DNA of 9,307 nucleotides from NCBI GenBank assembly GCA_900320815.1, contig ONTY01000170.1:1-9307 (forward strand), in the 5' to 3' direction. The notes under the pieces are model-generated. The model had not been told where the DNA came from. It saw only the letters and a program-made list of their open reading frames with translations, and made no database searches. A program made the position numbers and the translations under genes. Below are positions 1 through 7,957 of the stretch, piece by piece. Every line of letters begins with the position of its first letter. Within the stretch, counting starts at the first letter, position 1. The stretch comes from an uncultured Pseudomonadota bacterium (GTDB taxonomy: Bacteria > Pseudomonadota > Gammaproteobacteria > Burkholderiales > Burkholderiaceae_C).

Positions 1-14
1 AAGCTGCATATACA

Positions 15-46
15 AAGCGGTGGCAGGAGGCTGCCTGCCACCGCTT
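15..46 (-). terminator. 13-bp hairpin downstream of tRNA-Thr
   Basis: Positions 15-27 and 34-46 are perfect inverted repeats (arm AAGCGGTGGCAGG) around a 6-nt loop. The hairpin lies three bases past the encoded CCA end of tRNA-Thr in the direction of its transcription. After the stem the minus strand reads TGTATATGC, which is not a proper U run, so classic intrinsic termination is uncertain. It could terminate or attenuate the tRNA transcript, or serve as a processing signal between the tRNAs and a gene further left, where tuf would be expected. The structure is seen directly; its role is inferred. Confidence 0.5.
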
Positions 47-49
47 GAC

Positions 50-124
<75 letters not shown>

Positions 125-154
125 TTGTATCTCTCTTGCACTGCCCGCTGAGTC

Positions 155-228
155 TGGAGCGGGAGACGGGAATCGAACCCGCGCCATTAGCTTGGAAGGC
201 TAAGGTTCTACCATTGAACTACTCCCGC
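155..228 (-). tRNA. tRNA-Gly (TCC)
   Basis: A full cloverleaf on the minus strand. The acceptor stem GCGGGAG pairs with CTCCCGC. The anticodon stem TTAGC/GCTAA closes loop CTTCCAA, giving anticodon TCC (194-196), which reads GGA/GGG glycine codons. The D arm contains AGTTCAATGGTAGAAC and the T arm GGTTCGATTCC. CCA is encoded at 155-157. It lies 10 bp after tRNA-Tyr and 30 bp before tRNA-Thr and is very likely cotranscribed with both. Confidence 0.97.
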
Positions 229-238
229 ACGCCGCACT

Positions 239-324
239 TGGTGGAGGGGGCTGGATTCGAACCAGCGTAGGTGTAAACCGGCAGATTTACAGTCTGCTGC
301 CATTAACCACTCGGCCACCCCTCC
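239..324 (-). tRNA. tRNA-Tyr (GTA)
   Basis: A class II tRNA of 86 nt including the encoded CCA (239-241). The acceptor stem GGAGGGG pairs with CCCCTCC. The anticodon stem GCAGA/TCTGC closes loop CTGTAAA with anticodon GTA (288-290), reading UAU/UAC tyrosine codons. The long variable arm typical of bacterial tRNA-Tyr follows the anticodon stem. It is the first gene of the Tyr-Gly-Thr group, with a candidate promoter immediately upstream. Confidence 0.97.
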
Positions 325-344
325 GGGAAGGCAGGAAAACGCGC

Positions 345-374
345 GATTGTGCCACAACCAAAACGTAGCAGCAA
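345..374 (-). promoter_or_regulatory. Candidate sigma-70 promoter for the tRNA operon
   Basis: On the minus strand, TTGCTG (374-369) is followed after 18 bp by CACAAT (350-345). Each hexamer matches the sigma-70 consensus at four of six positions. Initiation would fall near 338, about 14 nt before the tRNA-Tyr 5' end, a plausible short leader. The position fits well but both hexamers are imperfect. Confidence 0.35.
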
Positions 375-442
375 GCGAAACGACACTTCTGTGTGGCAGC
401 GTAGGCATTCATACAACACACAGGCACATCCTCTACCCTGCC

Positions 443-448
443 TATAAT
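443..448 (+). promoter_or_regulatory. Perfect TATAAT, candidate -10 for rpmF operon
   Basis: An exact -10 consensus hexamer lies 117 bp before the rpmF start on the coding strand. The -35 window (about 419-426) reads CACAGGCA and is poor, so activity would depend on other contacts or an activator. It is the best -10 in the gap, but a single hexamer in an AT-richer spot can arise by chance. Confidence 0.3.
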
Positions 449-564
449 TGTCGTTTTTTTTGCGCCGTAGCGGCTGGCTGGTTTCTCCCCGCGCCATGCG
501 GCGCTTGACTTTTTTGTGCGGCGCACACGCGCTGTCATCCAACACCCTTTCAAGAAGTGTCATT

Positions 565-756
565 ATGGCCGTCCAACAGAACAAGAAGTCCCCTTCCAAG
601 CGCGGTATGCACCGCTCGCACAACGCGCTCTCCGCGCCTGGCTTGGCGATTGAGCCGACGACAGGTGAAGTGCACCTACGCCACCACATCAGTCCCAACG
701 GTTACTACCGTGGGCGCCAGATCATCAAACCCAAGGAAGAAAAAGAGCAGGAGTAA
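565..756 (+). CDS. rpmF: 50S ribosomal protein L32
   Basis: A 63-residue basic protein of the large ribosomal subunit. It starts [20 protein letters not shown], the standard N-terminus of proteobacterial L32, and has the conserved [20 protein letters not shown] segment at residues 33-52. The C-terminus is charged (KPKEEKEQE). Length fits the family. The ATG at 565 is chosen because it gives the canonical MAVQQ start and is preceded by AAGAAG (552-557) seven bases upstream; the frame is open further left but that part is not L32-like. It is the first gene of the lipid cluster, 59 bp before plsX, the usual rpmF-plsX-fab arrangement. The yceD gene commonly found just upstream is missing here. 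Confidence 0.97.
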   Translation: MAVQQNKKSPSKRGMHRSHNALSAPGLAIEPTTGEVHLRHHISPNGYYRGRQIIKPKEEKEQE

Positions 757-815
757 TCCTCTCTCCGCGTTCCACCATCCGTAACTGACTTGCACGCTAG
801 GGAGCCGAGAGCCGC

Positions 816-1818
816 ATGGGCGTTGTTTTAGCCGTTGACGCTATGGGCGGCGACCTGGGGCCGGCGGTCACGCTGCCGGCGTGCCGCCAGTTTCTGGAGC
901 GCCATGCCGACGCGCGCCTGCTGCTGGTCGGTCAACCTCAGGCGCTGGGAGGTTTTGCGCACGAGCGCGCAAGCGTCGTGTCCGCCAGCGAGGTGGTGGC
1001 GATGGACGATGCGGTGGAGGTGGCGCTGCGGCGCAAGAAGGATTCCTCCATGCGCGTGGCCATTGCGCAGGTGAAAAGCGGTGCGGCGCAGGCGGCGGTG
1101 TCCGCCGGCAACACGGGCGCGCTGATGGCGATTGCGCGCTATCTGCTGCGCACAATGGAGGGCATCGGGCGCCCTGCCATCGCCACACAAATCCCCAACG
1201 TCACGGGCGGCGCCACGACGGTGCTGGATTTGGGAGCAAACGTCGATTGCACTGCCGCGCACCTGCTGCAATTCGCCGTGATGGGATCGGCGCTGGTATC
1301 TGCCCTTGAAGGGCGCGCACAGCCGAGTGTGGGACTGCTCAACATCGGCGAGGAAGCCATCAAAGGCGGCGAGACCATCAAGCGCGCGGGTGCCCTGCTG
1401 CGCGCTGCCGCCGAGCAGGGTGATTTGAATTTCATTGGCAACGTTGAGGGCAATGACATCTTCCACGGCAGTGCCGACATCGTGGTGTGCGATGGCTTCG
1501 TGGGCAACGTGGCGCTGAAAACCACCGAGGGACTGGCCGCCATGCTCACGCAATTCATGCGCGAGGAGTTCGCGCGCACTCAAACGCCGCATGGATCACC
1601 GCCGCTACAACGGTGCGGCGCTGCTGGGACTGCGCGGGCTGGTGTTCAAAAGCCACGGCAGCGCCGACGTACTTGCTTTCGGACATGCGCTCGATCGCGC
1701 CTGGGAAGCAGCGCACAACGGGTTGCTCGAGCGCGTGCAGGAGCGCATCGCGCACGCCGCACCATTGCTGGCGGCACAGCCTGCTGACGCAGCCGCGCTG
1801 CCGCACACACGTTTTTGA
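816..1818 (+). pseudogene. plsX: Phosphate acyltransferase PlsX, disrupted by a deletion/frameshift
   Basis: PlsX converts acyl-ACP to acyl-phosphate, the donor used by PlsY to make lysophosphatidate. Residues 1-254 are clearly Pls[11 protein letters not shown] near the start, SAGNTGALM (96-104), LDLGANVDC (137-145), [11 protein letters not shown] (176-186), GNVEGNDIF (208-216) and [16 protein letters not shown] (224-239). The reading frame then stops matching after EEFAR, near 1575-1578, and runs on as unrelated sequence to a TGA at 1785-1787. The true C-terminus ([19 protein letters not shown], then KSHGSADV) continues in the next frame and ends at TGA 1816-1818, eight bases before fabH. 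Relatives have about 16-17 residues (a NWLxKL..ALPVL-type stretch) between EEFxR and the RxDxRRYNG motif. These are absent, so a deletion of about 47 or 50 bp fits better than a single-base error. Start ATG 816 follows AGGGAG (799-804) and GAGAG (807-811). Identity is certain; whether the lesion is biological or an assembly error is not known. Confidence 0.9.
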
Positions 1819-1826
1819 GGCAAGGC

Positions 1827-2807
1827 ATGAGCAGACGCTATTCACGCATCACCGGCACCGGCAGCTACCTGCCAGAGCGCCGCGTCAGCAACGAGGAACT
1901 GGTGGCAGAACTGGCGCAGCGCGACATTGAAACCTCCGATGAATGGATTGCCGGGCGCACAGGCATCCGCGCGCGCCACATTGCCGCGCCGGACGAACTC
2001 TCCAGCGATATGGCGGTGCACGCCGCACGCGCGGCGATGCAGGCCGCCGGCTGCGCAGCGGGGGATATTGACCTGCTCATCGTCGCCACGTCCACGCCCG
2101 ACATGGTATTCCCCTCCACGGCGACCATCGTGCAGCGCAAGCTGGGCATCGCGGGCTGCCCGGCGTTTGACGTGCAGGCAGTGTGCTGCGGCTTCATCTA
2201 TGCCATCAGTGTCGCCGACGCGATGCTCGCCGCTGGCAGCGCGCAGCGCGCACTCGTCATTGGCGCGGAAGTGTTCAGCCGCATCCTGGACTGGAACGAC
2301 CGCAGCACCTGCGTGCTCTTTGGCGACGGCGCCGGCGCCGTGGTGCTGGAAGCGGGCGAAGTGCCCGGCATCCTCGCCTGCGACCTGCACGCCGACGGGC
2401 GCTACACCGACATCCTCTGCGTGCCCGGGCACGTGAACCGCGGGCAGGTGATGGGCGAGCCGCTGCTGCGCATGGACGGGCAGGCCGTGTTCAAACTCGC
2501 CGTGCAGGTACTCGACAAGGCCGCCCGCGCCGTGCTGGACAAGGCGGGGCTGGGCGATGGCGACATCGACTGGCTCATCCCGCACCAGGCGAACCTGCGC
2601 ATCATGCAGAGCACCGCGCGCCGCCTGCACCTGCCAATGGAAAAAGTCATCATCACCGTGCACGAGCACGGCAACACGTCTGCCGCCTCGGTGCCGCTGG
2701 CGCTGGACACAGGCATACGCAACGGGCAAATCAAACCCGGCCAGCGCCTGCTGCTGGAGGGCGTAGGCGGCGGCTTCACCTGGGGCGCAGTGCTGCTCAA
2801 TTTGTAG
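1827..2807 (+). CDS. fabH: Beta-ketoacyl-ACP synthase III
   Basis: A cytoplasmic enzyme that condenses acetyl-CoA with malonyl-ACP to start fatty-acid synthesis. It has 326 residues, the usual length. The catalytic triad is visible: Cys120 in [10 protein letters not shown], His253 in IPHQANLRI and Asn283 in [10 protein letters not shown]. Also present are the N-terminal [25 protein letters not shown] (40-51), [11 protein letters not shown] (165-175) and the terminal [16 protein letters not shown] 1827 is preferred over the in-frame TTG at 1815 because it gives the standard N-terminus and is preceded by GAGGCAAGG. It begins eight bases after the plsX stop, so cotranscription is expected. A second cysteine (Cys121) directly follows the nucleophile, where many homologues have Ala or Ser. 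No sign of damage, unlike plsX and fabF. Confidence 0.97.
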   Translation: MSRRYSRITGTGSYLPERRVSNEELVAELAQRDIETSDEWIAGRTGIRARHIAAPDELSSDMAVHAARAAMQAAGCAAGDIDLLIVATSTPDMVFPSTATIVQRKLGIAGCPAFDVQAVCCGFIYAISVADAMLAAGSAQRALVIGAEVFSRILDWNDRSTCVLFGDGAGAVVLEAGEVPGILACDLHADGRYTDILCVPGHVNRGQVMGEPLLRMDGQAVFKLAVQVLDKAARAVLDKAGLGDGDIDWLIPHQANLRIMQSTARRLHLPMEKVIITVHEHGNTSAASVPLALDTGIRNGQIKPGQRLLLEGVGGGFTWGAVLLNL

Positions 2808-2809
2808 CA

Positions 2810-2836
2810 TGTTGCCGGCATGTTGAGCCGGCAACA
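2810..2836 (+). terminator. 10-bp hairpin between fabH and fabD (possible attenuator)
   Basis: TGTTGCCGGC (2810-2819) and GCCGGCAACA (2827-2836) are perfect inverted repeats around a 7-nt loop, starting three bases after the fabH stop. The sequence after the stem (CTTGTGTTTTATAG) is T-rich but not a clean U tract. Partial termination, mRNA protection or both are possible. The repeat is seen directly; the role is inferred. Confidence 0.5.
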
Positions 2837-2851
2837 CTTGTGTTTTATAGA
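2823..2851 (+). promoter_or_regulatory. Candidate internal promoter for fabD
   Basis: TTGAGC (2823-2828) and TATAGA (2846-2851) are separated by exactly 17 bp. Each matches sigma-70 consensus at four of six positions. The site lies in an unusually AT-rich patch 24 bp before the fabD start and overlaps the right arm of the fabH-fabD hairpin. It could let fabD-fabG-acpP-fabF be expressed apart from rpmF-plsX-fabH. Confidence 0.35.
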
Positions 2852-2874
2852 TATTTTTCGCAGAGATTGAAACC

Positions 2875-3813
2875 ATGAGCGCCTTTGCATTCGTCTTCCC
2901 GGGGCAGGGTTCGCAGTCCGTCGGCATGCTCGACGCTTGGGGCGACAACGCGGCTGTGGCGCAGACGCTGGCGGAAGCGTCTGAGGCGCTGCATGAAGAT
3001 GTTGGCCGCCTGATTCACGAGGGGCCGAAAGAGGCGCTGGCGCTCACCACCAACACGCAACCCGTAATGCTCGCCGCTGGCGTCGCCTGCTGGCGCGCGT
3101 GGCAGGCAGCGGGCGGCGCGCAGCCCGTGGCCGTGGCCGGGCATTCGCTGGGCGAATACACGGCGCTCGTGGCCGCTGGCGCGCTCACCCTCGCACAAGC
3201 CATGCCGCTGGTGCGCCTGCGTGCCGCCGCCATGCAGGAAGCCGTGCCCGTGGGCGCGGGTGCGATGGCCGCCGTGCTTGGACTGGACGCCGAGCGCGTG
3301 CGCGCCGTGTGCGCCGAAGTGGACACGGCTCCAGGTGAAGTGGTGGAAGCCGTGAATTTCAACGACCCGCTGCAGACCGTCATCGCCGGCACCAAGGATG
3401 CTGTTGACCGCGCCTGCGCCGCGCTCAAGGCCGCCGGCGCGCGCCGCGCGCTGCCGCTGCCTGTCTCCGCGCCCTTCCATTCCAGCCTGATGCAGCCGGC
3501 GGCTGAAAAGTTGAAAGCGGCGCTGGCCGATGTCGCGCTCGCCGCGCCGCAGATTCCCGTGGTCAACAACGTGGATGTGGCCGTGGAAGGCGAGCCGGAG
3601 CGCATCCGCGACGCGCTCTACCGCCAGGCATTCCACCCCGTGCGCTGGGTGGAGTGCATCCAGAAAATTCGCACCATGGGCGCGCAGGCCATCATTGAAT
3701 GCGGCCCGGGCAAGGCGCTGCTCGGCATGACGCGCCGCATTGATCCGCAGGCGGGCGCCGCCGCCATCTTTGACCCGGCAACGCTGGCGGAAACGCAAAC
3801 CCTGACCGCCTGA
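2875..3813 (+). CDS. fabD: Malonyl-CoA:ACP transacylase
   Basis: Transfers the malonyl group from CoA to acyl carrier protein, supplying every FAS II elongation step in the cytoplasm. It has 312 residues, normal for the family. FPGQGSQSVGM (8-18) forms the oxyanion-side loop. The nucleophile is Ser91 in GHSLGEYTAL. Arg116 in RLRAAAMQEAVP corresponds to the arginine that binds the malonyl carboxylate. His202 in VSAPFHSSLM completes the catalytic pair, and NNVDV and ECGPGKALLGM follow near the end. ATG 2875 is preceded by an AGAG (2862-2865) nine bases away. It sits between fabH and fabG in standard order; the 67-bp gap after fabH holds a hairpin and a candidate promoter. Confidence 0.97.
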   Translation: MSAFAFVFPGQGSQSVGMLDAWGDNAAVAQTLAEASEALHEDVGRLIHEGPKEALALTTNTQPVMLAAGVACWRAWQAAGGAQPVAVAGHSLGEYTALVAAGALTLAQAMPLVRLRAAAMQEAVPVGAGAMAAVLGLDAERVRAVCAEVDTAPGEVVEAVNFNDPLQTVIAGTKDAVDRACAALKAAGARRALPLPVSAPFHSSLMQPAAEKLKAALADVALAAPQIPVVNNVDVAVEGEPERIRDALYRQAFHPVRWVECIQKIRTMGAQAIIECGPGKALLGMTRRIDPQAGAAAIFDPATLAETQTLTA

Positions 3814-3835
3814 AACACGACACGAGGAGCAACCC

Positions 3836-4892
<1,057 letters not shown>

Positions 4893-4930
4893 CCGTCTTC
4901 CCCTTGGTACTTTTCCCCCTTTCCCCGCCA

Positions 4931-4961
4931 GCCCGGTAGCGCATTTAGCGCGTAACCGGGC
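4931..4961 (+). promoter_or_regulatory. Hairpin in acpP-fabF intergenic RNA
   Basis: GCCCGGT (4931-4937) pairs with ACCGGGC (4955-4961), enclosing a second short stem GCGC (4939-4942) with GCGC (4948-4951) around an ATTTA loop. No U run follows, so a simple intrinsic terminator is unlikely. It is preceded by a C/T-rich tract (4895-4929) and ends nine bases before the fabF Shine-Dalgarno (4970-4973). It may stabilise the 3' end of an acpP message or limit readthrough into fabF. Confidence 0.45.
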
Positions 4962-4982
4962 GCATCCCTGGAGCACATCACG

Positions 4983-6149
<1,167 letters not shown>

Positions 6150-6153
6150 TTTT

Positions 6154-6181
6154 TGAGGGCACGTAACAACGCGTGCCCTCA
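6154..6181 (+). terminator. 10-bp inverted repeat just after fabF
   Basis: TGAGGGCACG (6154-6163) and CGTGCCCTCA (6172-6181) are perfect inverted repeats with an 8-nt loop, beginning five bases after the fabF stop. A T run lies before the stem (6150-6154), and a C/T-rich tract (6182-6200), not a U run, follows it. It is well placed to mark the end of the fab transcript, perhaps with Rho, or to protect the fabF 3' end. Terminator status is inferred. Confidence 0.45.
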
Positions 6182-6200
6182 CTCTCCTCTCCTTTCCCCC

Positions 6201-6677
6201 ATGCGTGGCTCTGCGCCCGCTGTCCGTTATCCCGTTGCGCCTTCACGCCTCTTGGCGCGGCTCCTTGTGGTGTTTGCTGCTCTTCAACTCCTGACACCGC
6301 TGCTGTTCGCTGCTTTGAGCCGACACCCCTCCCTTGCTGCCATCGCCATGCAGTGTCTGGTCGCTGCCCTTGTGTGTGCGCTGCTCCATCGCTTCTGGCG
6401 TGCACAACGGCAGCGCGAGTTGCACTGGGATGGGCAAGTGTGGCGCCTGCATACGCCGAGCGCCCCTGACGGCATAGAGCTTGGCGCGCTGTTTGTGGCA
6501 CTAGACACCCAACACTGCCTGCTTGTGCACTACCTCGTGCGCGGCAGTGCATGGCGCGGCCTCTGGCTGTGGCTGGACGCCGCCACTGCGCCGCAGCACT
6601 GGCACGCGCTGCGCTGCGCCGTCTACTTTGGCGTCGACAACCCGCGCGCACTACTCCCAGAGGAAGCTGCACCGTGA
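6201..6677 (+). CDS. Small membrane protein resembling YgfX/CptA
   Basis: A 158-residue protein with two hydrophobic segments (about 18-39 and 43-63) joined by a short turn, then a soluble tail rich in Trp and His. The layout (two helices, then ELHWDGQVWRL, then RGSAWRGLWLWLDAATAPQHWHALRC at about 114-139) resembles the YgfX/CptA-type family (DUF1434), in which a W-rich strand and a D..xxxxWxxLR ending follow two helices. I recognise this by pattern only. The ATG at 6201 is the first ATG but has only a pyrimidine tract upstream, so the start is uncertain; the in-frame TTG at 6153 lies inside a hairpin and is less likely. Its stop overlaps the rpoE GTG start (GTGA), so the two are probably translationally coupled. 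A link to sigma-E is suggested by position only. Confidence 0.7.
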   Translation: MRGSAPAVRYPVAPSRLLARLLVVFAALQLLTPLLFAALSRHPSLAAIAMQCLVAALVCALLHRFWRAQRQRELHWDGQVWRLHTPSAPDGIELGALFVALDTQHCLLVHYLVRGSAWRGLWLWLDAATAPQHWHALRCAVYFGVDNPRALLPEEAAP

Positions 6678-7285
6678 GCGAAGAAAACAGCGATGCACAA
6701 CTCGTTGCCCACGCCGTCGCTGGCGAGCAGCGTGCCTACGAACTACTGGTCATCAAGTACCAGCGTCGCATCACGCGGCTGGCGGCGCACATGGTGCGCG
6801 ACGACGCGCTGGCGCAAGACGTAGCGCAAGAAACCTTTATTCGCGCTTGGCGCGCACTGCATCAGTTCCGGGGTGATGCGCAGTTTTCCACCTGGCTGCA
6901 GCGCATCGCCGTCAACACCGCCAAACAGGCGCTGATGCAGCGTCGCCGCTCACCCATCGTCAGCGAAGCGGCGCTGCGCACAGAAGATGAAGACGAGTCG
7001 GGAACTTCTCCCGTAGAACGCGAATCCATCGCTGCATCCACGCCGGAGAGCGATCTGGCAGCGCGCGAGATTGCCGCCGCTATCCAAGACGCTTTGCAGG
7101 CGTTGCCCGAAGATTTGCGCTGCGCCATCACGCTGCGTGAAATTGAAGGATTGAGCTACGACGACATTGCCCTTGCCATGAATTGCCCCATCGGAACGGT
7201 GCGATCGCGGATTTTTCGTGCACGCGAAGCCATCTCAAAACGCATCCGTCCCATGCTCAGCCTGCCGGGCGGCAAACGCTGGTGA
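6674..7285 (+). CDS. rpoE: RNA polymerase sigma-E (ECF sigma factor)
   Basis: An extracytoplasmic-function sigma factor of 203 residues that directs RNA polymerase to envelope-stress promoters. Region 2 spans about residues 10-90, with the core-binding and -10 recognition segment DVAQETFIRAWRAL (49-62) and FSTWLQRIAVNTAKQ (71-85). Region 4 spans about 134-190, with LPEDLRCAITLREIEGLSYDDIA and the helix-turn-helix CPIGTVRSRIFRARE (171-185). The linker at 94-128 is acidic and Ser/Thr-rich. The start is GTG 6674: it gives the standard SEENSDAQLV-type N-terminus and has AGGAAG (6661-6666) seven bases upstream. The GTGA overlap with the preceding gene suggests coupling. rseA follows 30 bp after the stop. 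Its activity should be set by RseA sequestration. Confidence 0.95.
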   Translation: MSEENSDAQLVAHAVAGEQRAYELLVIKYQRRITRLAAHMVRDDALAQDVAQETFIRAWRALHQFRGDAQFSTWLQRIAVNTAKQALMQRRRSPIVSEAALRTEDEDESGTSPVERESIAASTPESDLAAREIAAAIQDALQALPEDLRCAITLREIEGLSYDDIALAMNCPIGTVRSRIFRAREAISKRIRPMLSLPGGKRW

Positions 7286-7315
7286 GTGCAAATGCGCCGC
7301 AGCGGGAGATACACC

Positions 7316-7957
7316 ATGAACGAACACATGCCGCTGGATGCACAGCAACGCAAACTCCTCTCCGCCTTTATGGATGGACAGGCTGAGGCTGTGCCCACTT
7401 GGGATGAAGGAGAAAGCGGGCAGCTTTGCGAATGCTGGCACCTCTATCACCTCATCGGCGACGTGTTGCGCACGCCAGAATTGGCCGCGTGCACGGGCGA
7501 CGCCGCTTTCCTCGTGCATTTGCGCGAGCGCCTGATGCAAGAAGACGCCCCACCCCGCCCCGCTGCTGCGCCGTCACTGGAAACCGTGCTGACTGCAGCG
7601 CACACGGCCGCCAACAACAGCGCCTTCAGCTGGCGTGTGCTGCTCGCTGCCGCCTCGCTGGCGGCTGTGGCACTCATCGCTTGGGAAGTAGCCACCCCCG
7701 GCGCACACCCAGGCGCCCAGATAGCGCAGCGCCAGCCTGCACCGCAGCCCGCTGCCCCCCTGCAAAACACCACCCCCGTACTCTCCGCCGCCCTTCCCGC
7801 ATCCGCAGAGCAGGCGCCAGTCATTGCAGGCGCAATGCTGCGCGACCCGTACCTGGACAATCTGCTGGCCGCACACCGGCAAGCGGCTGGTGCCTCCGGG
7901 CTGGGCGCCGCTTCCGGCTTTTTGCGCAACGCCACGTTTGAAGGAGATGCACGATGA
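7316..7957 (+). CDS. rseA: Anti-sigma-E factor RseA (MucA-like)
   Basis: An inner-membrane protein of 213 residues that binds sigma-E on the cytoplasmic side and is destroyed by proteolysis under envelope stress. The N-terminal domain carries the family pattern LLSAFMDGQAEA (14-25) and CWHLYHLIGDVLR (40-52). One membrane helix lies at about 106-125 (WRVLLAAASLAAVALIAWEV), followed by a Pro/Ala/Gln-rich periplasmic region and a DPYLDNLLAAHRQAAG motif (177-192) often seen in betaproteobacterial homologues. ATG 7316 is chosen because GGGAG (7304-7308) lies seven bases upstream; GTG 7286 and ATG 7292 are in frame but lack a good ribosome site. The stop overlaps the rseB start by four bases (ATGA), which favours balanced production of both regulators. 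Confidence 0.92.
   Translation: MNEHMPLDAQQRKLLSAFMDGQAEAVPTWDEGESGQLCECWHLYHLIGDVLRTPELAACTGDAAFLVHLRERLMQEDAPPRPAAAPSLETVLTAAHTAANNSAFSWRVLLAAASLAAVALIAWEVATPGAHPGAQIAQRQPAPQPAAPLQNTTPVLSAALPASAEQAPVIAGAMLRDPYLDNLLAAHRQAAGASGLGAASGFLRNATFEGDAR

Larger units (their letters stand above)
325..564. other. Divergent intergenic region between tRNA-Tyr and rpmF
   Basis: About 240 bp with no credible gene; short open frames on both strands lack recognisable protein features. On the plus strand there is a perfect TATAAT (443-448) without a convincing -35 upstream, and a TTGACT (505-510, five of six matches to a -35) without a good -10 downstream. A GCGCC/GGCGC mini-hairpin (491-504) is followed at a short distance by six T residues (510-515), so a weak leader attenuator is possible. 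An eight-T run follows at 454-461. Promoters for both divergent units must lie here if they are transcribed locally. Confidence 0.6.

Noticed and set aside
505..538. TTGACT as the -35 of an rpmF promoter
   Set aside because: No acceptable -10 lies 16-18 bp downstream (the windows read ACGCGC, CGCGCT and GCGCTG); the nearest candidate, TGTCAT, needs a 22-bp spacer.
1570..1595. Programmed ribosomal frameshift in plsX
   Set aside because: There is no slippery heptamer or supporting structure at the junction, and about 16-17 conserved residues are missing, which frameshifting cannot explain.
6153..6200. TTG at 6153 as start of the small membrane protein
   Set aside because: It lies within the post-fabF inverted repeat, has no ribosome site, and adds residues (RARNNACPHSPLLSP) with no family character.
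7286..7315. GTG 7286 or ATG 7292 as start of rseA
   Set aside because: Neither has a Shine-Dalgarno at proper spacing, while ATG 7316 has GGGAG seven bases upstream and gives a normal RseA N-terminus.
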